64,000 nucleotides of DNA from an uncultured Saprospiraceae bacterium (GTDB taxonomy: Bacteria; Bacteroidota; Bacteroidia; Chitinophagales; Saprospiraceae). How positions within the stretch are numbered: position 1 is the stretch's first letter; every line of letters starts with the position of its first letter. The notes below the pieces were generated by a model. It was given only the letters and a program-made list of their open reading frames with translations. It was not told where the DNA came from and did not search any database. Both the position numbers and the translations under genes were made by a program. Location: positions 1 through 64,000 of the forward strand of contig CALLWB010000086.1 in the NCBI GenBank assembly GCA_938016265.1. Direction: 5' to 3'. Shown here piece by piece: positions 20,201-28,099 of the stretch.

Positions 20201-21918
20201 TACACTTGCGCGCTTGAAGAAATTCCGCCTCCTGAAGCCCTCGGATCTTCACCATTCGTAGTATAATAAATCGTCCCCCCTCCATTTGGGTTGGACAAAA
20301 TCAAGGAATAATTTGCTGGAACACTTCCGCCATTTTGGCTAAACTGTACCGCATCAATGGAAGGATAATAATTTTTATTTTTGTAATTGGTAATCGTTGC
20401 GTTTGTTCGAGCAGGGAAGTAATTGTTGACAATCCTGTTTTTAGTGTCTTGAAAATTCACATAGGAAGAGGCTGTAGACCAGCGAGCGGCTTCCGCGATC
20501 ATTGCCTTGTCTACGATGTTGTATTGGGTTTCATATTCCGCAATTGCTTTTGCTGGTGTTAATGTGCCATCATCAAAACAGTGGCACTGCATTCTGTCCG
20601 CTACCAATGTTTTGAAATCTGGATTGGCAAGTAGTGCCTGGTATAAATTGTCAAAAGGTCCGCCACCTGTGTGTCTGACCGTCCACGTCCAATTATGTCC
20701 CAAGGAAGGTTCTACGTCCCAAACGTAAAAACGGAAGCCATCTGTTCCTGTGCGATCCCGCATATAGAACCCATTTTTCCCGTTGTTGTGCCAGTCGGCA
20801 TGTGGTGCGTAATTGCAAACCAGAATATAATCTACGAATTGTTCTAACTCCAGGTATTCTTGAATATTGTTGTAATTGGCGGGATTACTGAGGTCTAACG
20901 AAGCGAAAGACTGTAAGGTGTTCCAGGCGGTTTCATTCCCGTCAAGGGCTAGTCCATCCCGTTTGATGACATCCCAATTGTCCTTGTCTCCACCGTAATA
21001 TTTTGCTCCAAAGTAGTTAATTCCGCGCTCGCTGGGATTATAGACTCCCCAGTATTTTCCATTGATGTAAAGATGCATCCATACCCCATGAATTCCTACC
21101 CCATCGTCCTGAGTATAAATTTGAAAATTGCGAACCACCTGATCAGCCAAGTCATTTCCTTCATTTCTGTTAATACAACCATGAAATCCTGGCCTTAGCG
21201 ATATTTGGTCAAATTTGTCGTCGGCGTCTGGCCCTAGCAGCGGGTATTCAAGTTTTGAACTTCCGTACTCTGATCGAAAGGACAATCTAAGGTTTCTCTT
21301 TTTGCTGTTGAAACTGGATCCACCTACCCTTTTGACACCAGCATATTCTTGAAAACTTGGTTTGCCATCTGGGTATATCACCTCCATGGAGACTTTTCGC
21401 TCTACATTGGAGTTGTGTACTACTTCAAAATCAGCCTCCTCTAGTACTAGCGAGATCGTAGGTATCTGTAGGAGGGCATCTCTTAATTGGTTGGAATAGG
21501 TTGGATTGTTCAAAATACTTCCATCGAAGTCCATTTCTCCAGTAGGAAAACCTGCTTCTGTAGCAGGTTGATTTACTACGTCATCAATAAAAATGTAGGA
21601 ATGCGTTGCGACTAAGGTGTCTGCTGCATTGGAGTAAGCAATAGCTTTTATTGTTGCGGTCGTGTTTATTGGAATTGGGCTGGAATAGACTGTACCATTG
21701 CTTGGTGTGGGCTCCGATCCATTTGTTGTATAACGAATTGTTTTACCAGTAAATACAGTAGACAAGGTTAAGCTAAATGGATTGTCGTACAAACCGCGTT
21801 CGGCACTAAAATCAATTGTTGCGGGTATTTGTGCTCCTACAATCACGGACAAAAAAATGAGGCTACAGGTTCCTATTATTTTGTTGAGTTTGTTTTTGAA
21901 TTGATCTTGTTTTTTCAT
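14224..21918 (-). CDS. Giant C: secreted CotH-kinase / lamin-tail / alternating-repeat protein
   Basis: 2564 residues. The signal peptide is about 1-30. A chitobiase-C-terminal-like domain (about 35-110) precedes the CotH kinase domain (about 150-480), which has LYINGKYWGVYNPSER (283-298) and W-D-V-E (400-403). A second chitobiase-like domain, two lamin-tail domains and a PKD domain follow. Nine repeats in the order (AB)4A come next, then a PKD domain, three PKD/Ig-like repeats, a lone type A repeat and the C-terminal module. The module has WLEGPF, the EF-hand loop DMNLDGDINGQD and the ending SAIPK. The proposed role is an extracellular kinase on a long disulfide-braced stalk; the substrate is unknown. 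It starts 10 bp after giant B, consistent with one operon. Confidence 0.92.
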   Translation of the reverse strand: MKKQDQFKNKLNKIIGTCSLIFLSVIVGAQIPATIDFSAERGLYDNPFSLTLSTVFTGKTIRYTTNGSEPTPSNGTVYSSPIPINTTATIKAIAYSNAADTLVATHSYIFIDDVVNQPATEAGFPTGEMDFDGSILNNPTYSNQLRDALLQIPTISLVLEEADFEVVHNSNVERKVSMEVIYPDGKPSFQEYAGVKRVGGSSFNSKKRNLRLSFRSEYGSSKLEYPLLGPDADDKFDQISLRPGFHGCINRNEGNDLADQVVRNFQIYTQDDGVGIHGVWMHLYINGKYWGVYNPSERGINYFGAKYYGGDKDNWDVIKRDGLALDGNETAWNTLQSFASLDLSNPANYNNIQEYLELEQFVDYILVCNYAPHADWHNNGKNGFYMRDRTGTDGFRFYVWDVEPSLGHNWTWTVRHTGGGPFDNLYQALLANPDFKTLVADRMQCHCFDDGTLTPAKAIAEYETQYNIVDKAMIAEAARWSTASSYVNFQDTKNRIVNNYFPARTNATITNYKNKNYYPSIDAVQFSQNGGSVPANYSLILSNPNGGGTIYYTTNGEDPRASGGGISSSAQVYSGAVSINGVTQVKARIKNGSTWSAMCPKFFYGPQNYSDLVINEIHYNPGSACQMGLDGDEYEFVEIKNKGTQAIDLTHVELKNGISYKFEEGTSIAGNGFIVLAHNATAFQTKYGFAPFGEYTGKLNNGGEGIELYDPLENLVEEVIYNDNAPWPLFPDGEGPSLELIAASLDNSLASSWQSSQNDCGTPNAENSTPCNTNPPALVINEINYHSPVSNDAGDWIEIYNPTNNAVNLAGWFFQDGSNSFTIPSGTNIPGNGYLVLVQNSLLFDAIHPLISNSKGSFGFGLNNSGEMIRLLSPTNCLVDRVEYNDVAPWPTAPDSLGPALSLIDPSLNNELAGSWEDSPENLGTPGRENTPCPEANFTVPAQICINVNATFLVSDPQAGATYQWTFPGGTPSTASGLSATTVWNTASNFNAELEVTYFECSTSKVNAITVENCNNAPNANNDNYNVQEDNTFTGNVLTNDSDPDGDQLTVNTLPVVAPTNGTLTLNANGSFTYNPMLNFYGNDSFNYRVCDDGIPQICRTATANITVNPVNDTPTAANDNASTQEDTPVTFSLVNNDNDIDGNLNLNSISLMNLPPSNQGVASVSNGMLTFSPASNFSGTVTTFQYEICDTGTPTPAKCATASILITVGSVNDAPVAMDEAFTLQEDGQISDNTLTNDSDIEGGNLTVNSSPVSGPSNGMVSLLGNGNFTYTPAANYAGTDLFVYEVCDDGTPVLCDQATVSFTVNPVNDAPTITDDNASTQEDTPVSINLIANDNDIDGNLNIASINLLTTPPSSQGMVSLSGANLTFTPATNFNGIVTAFQYEICDTGTPAPPKCGTAFINLVVSSTNDAPVAAPENFTLNEDASVSGNVVTNDTDPDGNNLTITTTPIVDAEFGVVVLNANGSFTYTPNGDYNGMDDFIYEVCDNGTPSLCAQATVTLTINPLNDEPVLADDNFNVLEDQPLVFSIIVNDNDIDGNLVASSIVLSNLPPSSQGVVTNNANGNLTFTPATNFHGNIATFQYQICDDGTPLPAKCATANVNLTVQPQNDPPSAQSDLFTTLEDQPLTGNLLANDTDLDGDNLIANTSLINNPMNGVATLSANGDFSYTSSTNYYGNDSFIYEVCDDDIPSLCDQTTVLIGVDPVNDPPVANPDYQNTLEEQPINIDILGNDVDVDGQIDPTQLTILNNPIASEGSLIVNPDKTITFVPTLNFFGSVSVINYEICDNGFPAPAACSNGTIHINVTSVNDAPIALPDTVSTVEDNAISGDVIQNDSDIDGNTLTVNTTPSIPPANGNVIMLVSGYFSYTPTTGFSGTDSFEYEVCDNGSPVICTNAIVTILIESCPEAIILPPNSICATSSGLFEAVDQGGQATYSWSFGAGASPQFSTNRTETVIYLTSGLKTVTLTVNRNGCQRTTTGSVTVGQAAFADAGADASLCFGDAEQLGGVPTAPSGATIAWSPVAGLNNPTASNPVAFPTITTTYTVTVTLGNCVITDEVLVEVQDQSSLFADAGLDKQNCGEGVQLGGNPSGPSDANYSWSPAISLDDPSSPNPISNAPVTTVYTLTVSKEGCSVTDQVEVIRKFAPSVDAGQDQTICLDPNSQGVILGGPNNLPISQYQWSPTTGLSHPTGGNTYANPNITTTYILSASKDGCISMDEVTVYVNVCNEYPVTMPDIDTIEINEILYGNVLNNDMDPDGDNLTLMTNPIANVQNGTLTLFPNGDIEYVPNADYVGYDNFVYQVCDDGIPSLCSNSVMGIWIEQPACVGVDINVWLEGPFVMSSTQMTTTLNNVRGLLPGQQPSNPLVQPTPVGQPYSIDPWNYFGPEGDYFSNNPYPVEAVDWMLLSFREELGSETTFFKTAALVYQDGSINLVDTCFRNFQEKDSMYILLEHRNHLPVLSKEKVHIINGELSYDFRNQDSYAIGGAGQKQLLPGMYGMIIGDCDQESDNVSFDINGKDKILWTRESGFYDVYNRADMNLDGDINGQDKVIFAENNGVFSAIPK
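16204..18876 (-). repeat. Alternating cadherin-like repeat array of giant C, (AB)4A
   Basis: Nine units average 99 residues: five type A (Cys-x7-Cys) and four type B (Cys-x9-Cys) in strict alternation. Two type B units lack the NG of the YxxNGxxxF strand or have it altered, but both cysteines are kept throughout. Confidence 0.9.
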
Positions 21919-21928
21919 CTTTTGTGCT

Positions 21929-24900
21929 CTACTTCGGTATCGTGGAATAAACTCCGTTATTTTCTGTAAATATTATTTTATCTGAACCATTAATATCCCC
22001 GTCCATATTAAAATCACTGATTTTATAGGTGTCAAAGAATCCATTGTCCTGGTGCCAAATTATCTTATCATTTCCATTAATGTCATATCCAGCAAGATCG
22101 CCTTCTTGTGCACAATCTCCCGCAAACAAGCACCAGGCGCCTGTTGACAATTGTTTTTGTCCATACCCGCCATTCGTATAAGAATTCTGAATAGTAAAAT
22201 CCCATTCTATCTTACCATCAACAATTTGAACTGGTGTTGGGGTCATTGCCGGCACGTGGTATCGATGCTCAATCAATATATAAAATGGGCCCACAATCGC
22301 CCCGTCTACTGGACATGGATCGATCAATTCTACCGTACCATTCTTTTGAAGCAAAGCCGCCATTTGAATCACTTCTGAGCTTTTTGATGGAGTCGTTCTG
22401 AAGGAAATCAAGACCCAGTCCACTACATCAGCACTATAACTAGTAGGAGTAAAATTTATCCCTTCATCACCAGGATAGTACCAAGGAGAAGTATTATAGG
22501 GTTGTCCGGCGGGTGTTGGAGGAGCAAGCTGATTCGAAGGAATCTGTCCTGGAAGTAAATGCCGTATTGTATTTAAAGAAGTAAGCATTTCTTCCGAAGC
22601 AGCATCATATGGTCCTTCTAAAAACACCTTCAGATTTACTTCAATACAAGGAGGTTCCAGTACCTCAACAACTAGTTGTGCTTGACTACAATAAACTGGT
22701 GCTCCATCATCACAAACTTCATAAGTCAAACTATCAAGACCAATAAATCCATTGATAGGCGTATATACAATATTACCGTTCGCAGAAAAAACCGCCATTC
22801 CATGTAGTGGAGAAACAATTGGGCTAGGCTGAAGTGTCAGATTATCACCATCAGGATCGGAGTCATTATCCAAGACATTGATAGTGACATTGACATCCAT
22901 TTCCGTACTGCTAATATCGTCAACAGCAATTGGATAGTCATTGCAGCTGTTTACTGTTACTATTACTTCGTCTGTAATTGAACAACCGTTTCTAGTGGCG
23001 GTCAATGTATAGGTTGTTGTTTGTGTTGGATTGGCAAACGTATTCCCTTCGGTCGGGTTACTTAATCCTGTAGTGGGTGACCATTGATAAGCATTAAATG
23101 GGAAGTTATCCGGCCCTCCTAAGATTACTCCTTGCCCTCCTGGATTAAAACAAATGATCTGATCATTTCCTGCACTCATAGACGGAGGCAAAGTCTTGTC
23201 CACATAAACATCATCACTAATCGAACATCCGTTTTGTGAAACAGTAAGGGTGTAAGTAGTCGGAGCAGTTGGACTAGCATTTGGATTTGGAGAAGAGGGA
23301 TTGTCCAACCCGTTGGTAGGGCTCCATGAAAAAGTAGCTCCTGAAGGCCCCGATGGTGCACCACCAATTTGAACACTTGATCCACAAAACACCTTATCCG
23401 GCCCAGCATCGGCAAAAGATGCAGAAGCAGCATCTACAGTAATCGTTACCTGATCGGTAGCCGTACAAATCCCCTTTGTCACTGTTACCGTATAAGTGGT
23501 GGTGACTGATGGTGAGGCTGTAGGATTTGCTACAAAATCGCTATTTAGTCCAGTAGAAGGTGACCACGAATAAGTCGCACCGTTTGGTCCTGTTGGTGCT
23601 CCTCCCAGAATTTCAGCATTGTTCAGACAAATTGTGCCGTCGGCTCCAGCATTTGCAATCACTGCAACATTAACACCTACGCTCACTTGACTATTGGCCG
23701 AACATCCTTGAGTTTCTACAGACAAATTAACCGTGTTTGATCCTGGAGTATTAAATACAACAGAAACCACTCTAGCTGTAGATTGTTGAGGGGTGGCCCC
23801 TGTTCCAAAATTCCAGGCATAAGTTGCTCCTGCTCCTTGATCGATAGCAGTAAATGTATGGGTTGTTCCTCCACAAACTTGAGGCGGTCCCTGGATTATA
23901 GCATCAGGGCATGGGGTGATTATTATATTAACAGCAGCAACATCGCACAACACTGGAATCCCATCATCACAAATCTGATATTCAAACAAATCTATTCCAG
24001 AAAATCCAGTTGTTGGCTGATAAGAGAATGTCCCATTTGCTGCAAGGGAAACAACCCCATTCTGAGGTAGCGAAATTGGAGTGGTATTTACATACAAATT
24101 ATCCCCATCAGGATCGGTATCATTTGTACTTAGATTCCCAGTTATTTGCATATTTTCTTGTGCGGTATAATTGTCGTTGACAGCAACCGGTTGTTCGTTG
24201 ACAGAAGTCACTTGAATCTGGAGGGTAGCAGATTGGCAAATTCCAGGAAGCGGTGTGCCATCATCACAAACCTCATAATTTATTGGAGCCACCGTCCCAT
24301 TATAGTTGAATGCTGGCGTGAACACTATTGCTCCATTTATTACTTGAACCGCTCCTTGAGCAGCAGGTACATTCGACGTTATCTGAAGTGTACCAGGAAT
24401 AAGATTTCCATCTATATCATTGTCATTATTTAAAACCGACACGGTAACTGGCGTATTTTCAGGGGTCGATGCTACATCGTTGTTTAATGTGGGGGCATCA
24501 TTTACTGGATTGACAGTTATGCTGACTTGAGCTTGATCACAGGCAGCGGGACTTCCAGTATCGCAAACTTCATAGGTAAAAACATCATTCCCATAAAAAT
24601 TTGGATTAGGTGTATAGGAATAATTACCATTGGCCGATAGAGAAACGCTCCCATTTGTTGGAGGAACTGCTGGCGTCGTTGTTAACACCAGATTGTCATT
24701 TTCTATCGGATCATTGTCGTTGGATGTCAAATTGCCATTTACGGAATTGTCTTCTTGAGTGGTGGCGACGTCATTTACTGCAACGGGTGCATCATTGACT
24801 GAATTTATGGTGAGTGAAACCGTTGCTGACTCGCAGACTATTGGTGTTCCGTCATCGCATACTTCGTAGGTAAATTGGTCACTTCCAAAATAATTGGGCG

Positions 24901-27900
24901 TTGGTATATAGGTGAACGAACCGTTTGTATTTAAGTTTAACGTTCCATTCGATACATTTGTTAATACTGAATAGACAACATTGTGCCCCTCTGGATCACT
25001 CTCGTTGCTACTTACATCTTGGGATAAGGTAGCGTCTTCATTTAACGTATAAAAATCATTATTTGCCTGACCTGAATTGCAAGAAACTACACTTATTGAT
25101 TGCGTTATTGAAGTGCTGCATTCAAAATAACTGGTTGTCAATTGGACCGCACTTGTTGTTGGAGTATTCCAGGTTACGTTGACGTTTGGACCAAATGCAG
25201 TAGTGGGAGAACCGCCTGGGAATGTCCATAAATAAAGCGCCCCAGCCACAGGATTTTCGACTGCAAACGAAGCCGGTACAGTACTACAAACCTCTGGAGG
25301 AACCACCATATTAAGAGCAGGACATGGCGTATTTGCTCTTCCCGGTGTGCCAAGGGGAGCAGGTAGATTTCCGCTAGACTCCCAGTTAGTATGTATAAGA
25401 TTGTCAGTATTGGGAATAATCAAACTAAGCGTTGGACCAGTGCCATCAGGGGCAGTTGGCCAGGGAGCAACGTCATCATAAGCGACGTGATCTACCAAAC
25501 AACTACTAGTAGTATGCAGGGTAAGTCGTTCTCCGCCGCCACTCAAACCAAAACCAAAATCCCCAATAGAATTATTGACTCCAGTAAAAACAGATTTGAA
25601 TTGTGGCAAATCTCTGGCAAGCACCAAATACTCATCTGCTAAAAGACTTGTGCCTCCAGGAATTGTGAATGAGCCGCCTTCATCTCGTAGTTCCCAGTTA
25701 CTGATGTCTACGGTATAACCAGCCATATTGTGCAACTCCACCCAATCATCAGGATCATCGATGGCCCCTGATTTGTAGTTGATTTCGTTGATAACGATCA
25801 ATGGTGGAGCGGAGGCACAGATAGAGCTATTAGCAGCTCCCGGAGTTCCGCAAAAATTTTGAGAATGTAGCCAATTGAGGGGATTAGTATTATCCATTGT
25901 AGGGCTAATTAATTCCAGGGATGGACCGCCGTCGTCAGGGGTTTCGTCCCAGGGTTGGGTGTTATTATATTCTACATTGTCGATGATATTTCCAAATGGA
26001 TCTTCAAGTGTTAATATCTCGCCACCATTATTGAGTGCCCCCTTGTATTGCCCAAAAACGGCGATTCCAAAGGAAGTCTCCAGATCTATTTTATTTTCAG
26101 CTAATACCAGGTAAGCACCAGGCGCAAGCATGGCATCTATTGGAAAGGTAAACTTTATGCCAGCCGTGAAAGAACAATTGGATAAATTTACCGCTGTATT
26201 TCCTTTGTTATATATCTCTAGAAATTCTACTTCTGCTGCACCAAATCCACAACGTGTCGTATCTTGGTTGTAATGAATTTCATTAATAATAATATTGGAA
26301 TAGGTTTGAGGGGTGTAAAACACTTTCGGACACATAGATGACCATTCTCCATTATATAAGACCCGTGCGCGCACCTCGACAGTGGAACTGATGGTAAGGG
26401 AACTTCCAGAATTAGCAGCAGGATTCACTCCACCTCCAACAAGTCGTGGGTCACTGCCATCGGTCGTATAATAAATTGTTCCTCCGCCATTCGTATTGCC
26501 TAAACTAACTGTAGTGTTTTGATTGACGAGTCCACCGTTTATGCTATAGGTAGCGGATTTAGTTGTTGAATACAAATCATGGTTTTTATAGCCTGCGATA
26601 AGGGTATTCAATCTGGTTTGAAACCAACCTGTACTAACGATATCATCTCTGTAAGCGGTAAACTCATTGTACAACGTTAGATTTCCCCAACGGGCTGCTT
26701 CCATCAAATAGGCAAGCCTGTTGGCATCAAACATATCGATGTAGGTCTGTTCTAGGTTGGCGGCATAAAGAGGCCCATCGTCTTCCATACATTGGCATTC
26801 TACATTATCTCCAAACCGTACTCTAAATTCCTGGTTTGCTTTTAGGGGTTGCCAGATATCTTCATGATCTCTGGTATCTACTTGTTGATTGGTGTAGTAC
26901 CAATCATTTTTTAAGGATGGTTCGGGATCCCACATAAAAAATCGGTAGGGGACGCCAGCAGTTGGATTATCAATTGCATAGGTATTCCAGGTTCTCCAAT
27001 CACCATGTGGGCCATAATTACAGAGTAAAACATAATTGATGAAATGATCGACATCCAGGTATTGTTCTACTGTATTGTAATTGTTCACTTGATTGGATAG
27101 ATCATAGTACGAATTGTCTGTTCCGTCAATTGGCAACGCGGTAGTATTGCAACAAGTGGCCTTCATCGTATTATAATCATCCTTGTTACCTCCAAAATAT
27201 GCTTCTCCAAATGATTTGTTTGGCCGTTCACTTCCTGAGTAAACGCCCCAATAAATGCCATTAATATACAAGTGGGCAAAAAAGGAATGTGCACCGTATT
27301 CACTCAGTGCAATTTGAACATCTTTGAATAAATTTTCATGAATATTCTGAACACCTCCCCGAACCATAGTTTCCTGAGAGCCACATCGCAAATCGATGAT
27401 GTCAAATTTATCAGCGGCATCAGGTCCGAAGATGGGGTCCTTAAAACTTTTTGCACCGTACTCTTCCTTGAATTTGAATCGGTAATTTTTCTTATCTGTT
27501 CCGCTGAAAGATGAATTTCCGTAGGTATTGACACCGGAAGGTTCTCCATAGCTATTTCCGTCTAGGTCAAAATACTCGAAATTTGCAGGTTTTTCAATCC
27601 CTTTTGTATTCCAGATAGTAGTGTAATCTGACAAATCCATTACTAGACAAGCGGTTGGTATAGCTTGTAATGCTGCTTCCATTTGGGGCCCCCAAGTGCT
27701 GTTGTTGGTTATTGAAGTGTTGAGCCCTGTCGATAGGGGAAAACCAGGGGTACTGGAAGACTGCATGACTACGTTTGCTGTGTATATATAGGTATGAGAT
27801 CTTACTCTGGAGGTATCTAAAGCATTGTAAGCAACCGCGCGGACAGGTGTTGTTGTAGTTATCGAAATAGGCGTGCTATACACACTACCATTCGTCATTG

Positions 27901-28087
27901 GGTGCGCACCATTAGTGGTGTATTTGATAGTCATCCCTGGATCTGAAGACAAAACCAAAGAAAACGAGGAAGTATAAAACCCTCGCTGGTGACTAAAATT
28001 TATCTCCGTTGTCTGCGCAAGCAAAGAAACAGTACCTAGCATTAACCAAGTAAAAAGTATTAGTATTGATTTAAAATTTAAACTCAT
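21929..28087 (-). CDS. Giant B: secreted CotH-kinase / lamin-tail protein with short repeat array
   Basis: 2052 residues, the shortest paralogue. The signal peptide is 1-25. A chitobiase-like domain (about 28-102) precedes the CotH kinase domain (about 145-470), with LYINGIYWGVYSGSER (273-288) and W-D-P-E (386-389). The Gly after the W-D-x-E segment seen in the other giants is replaced by Lys. A second chitobiase-like domain, two lamin-tail domains and PKD follow. Only four repeats occur, in the order A-A-B-A, then PKD, three PKD/Ig-like repeats, a lone type A repeat and the C-terminal module with FLEGPY, the EF-hand loop DFNMDGDINGSD and the ending STIPK. Its C-terminal third resembles giant A far more than its N-terminus does. 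It starts 12 bp after the giant A stop. Confidence 0.92.
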   Translation of the reverse strand: MSLNFKSILILFTWLMLGTVSLLAQTTEINFSHQRGFYTSSFSLVLSSDPGMTIKYTTNGAHPMTNGSVYSTPISITTTTPVRAVAYNALDTSRVRSHTYIYTANVVMQSSSTPGFPLSTGLNTSITNNSTWGPQMEAALQAIPTACLVMDLSDYTTIWNTKGIEKPANFEYFDLDGNSYGEPSGVNTYGNSSFSGTDKKNYRFKFKEEYGAKSFKDPIFGPDAADKFDIIDLRCGSQETMVRGGVQNIHENLFKDVQIALSEYGAHSFFAHLYINGIYWGVYSGSERPNKSFGEAYFGGNKDDYNTMKATCCNTTALPIDGTDNSYYDLSNQVNNYNTVEQYLDVDHFINYVLLCNYGPHGDWRTWNTYAIDNPTAGVPYRFFMWDPEPSLKNDWYYTNQQVDTRDHEDIWQPLKANQEFRVRFGDNVECQCMEDDGPLYAANLEQTYIDMFDANRLAYLMEAARWGNLTLYNEFTAYRDDIVSTGWFQTRLNTLIAGYKNHDLYSTTKSATYSINGGLVNQNTTVSLGNTNGGGTIYYTTDGSDPRLVGGGVNPAANSGSSLTISSTVEVRARVLYNGEWSSMCPKVFYTPQTYSNIIINEIHYNQDTTRCGFGAAEVEFLEIYNKGNTAVNLSNCSFTAGIKFTFPIDAMLAPGAYLVLAENKIDLETSFGIAVFGQYKGALNNGGEILTLEDPFGNIIDNVEYNNTQPWDETPDDGGPSLELISPTMDNTNPLNWLHSQNFCGTPGAANSSICASAPPLIVINEINYKSGAIDDPDDWVELHNMAGYTVDISNWELRDEGGSFTIPGGTSLLADEYLVLARDLPQFKSVFTGVNNSIGDFGFGLSGGGERLTLHTTSSCLVDHVAYDDVAPWPTAPDGTGPTLSLIIPNTDNLIHTNWESSGNLPAPLGTPGRANTPCPALNMVVPPEVCSTVPASFAVENPVAGALYLWTFPGGSPTTAFGPNVNVTWNTPTTSAVQLTTSYFECSTSITQSISVVSCNSGQANNDFYTLNEDATLSQDVSSNESDPEGHNVVYSVLTNVSNGTLNLNTNGSFTYIPTPNYFGSDQFTYEVCDDGTPIVCESATVSLTINSVNDAPVAVNDVATTQEDNSVNGNLTSNDNDPIENDNLVLTTTPAVPPTNGSVSLSANGNYSYTPNPNFYGNDVFTYEVCDTGSPAACDQAQVSITVNPVNDAPTLNNDVASTPENTPVTVSVLNNDNDIDGNLIPGTLQITSNVPAAQGAVQVINGAIVFTPAFNYNGTVAPINYEVCDDGTPLPGICQSATLQIQVTSVNEQPVAVNDNYTAQENMQITGNLSTNDTDPDGDNLYVNTTPISLPQNGVVSLAANGTFSYQPTTGFSGIDLFEYQICDDGIPVLCDVAAVNIIITPCPDAIIQGPPQVCGGTTHTFTAIDQGAGATYAWNFGTGATPQQSTARVVSVVFNTPGSNTVNLSVETQGCSANSQVSVGVNVAVIANAGADGTICLNNAEILGGAPTGPNGATYSWSPSTGLNSDFVANPTASPSVTTTYTVTVTKGICTATDQVTITVDAASASFADAGPDKVFCGSSVQIGGAPSGPSGATFSWSPTNGLDNPSSPNPNASPTAPTTYTLTVSQNGCSISDDVYVDKTLPPSMSAGNDQIICFNPGGQGVILGGPDNFPFNAYQWSPTTGLSNPTEGNTFANPTQTTTYTLTATRNGCSITDEVIVTVNSCNDYPIAVDDISSTEMDVNVTINVLDNDSDPDGDNLTLQPSPIVSPLHGMAVFSANGNIVYTPINGFIGLDSLTYEVCDDGAPVYCSQAQLVVEVLEPPCIEVNLKVFLEGPYDAASEEMLTSLNTIRHLLPGQIPSNQLAPPTPAGQPYNTSPWYYPGDEGINFTPTSYSADVVDWVLISFRTTPSKSSEVIQMAALLQKNGTVELIDPCPVDGAIVGPFYILIEHRYHVPAMTPTPVQIVDGKIEWDFTIQNSYTNGGYGQKQLSTGAWCLFAGDCAQEGDLAGYDINGNDKIIWHQDNGFFDTYKISDFNMDGDINGSDKIIFTENNGVYSTIPK
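23909..25078 (-). repeat. Short repeat array of giant B, A-A-B-A
   Basis: Four units of about 97 residues: A, A, B, A by cysteine spacing. This is the only array of the four giants that breaks strict alternation, as expected if a type B unit, or a set of units ending in one, was lost between the first two A units. Confidence 0.9.
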
Positions 28088-28099
28088 TGAAGTACTGCT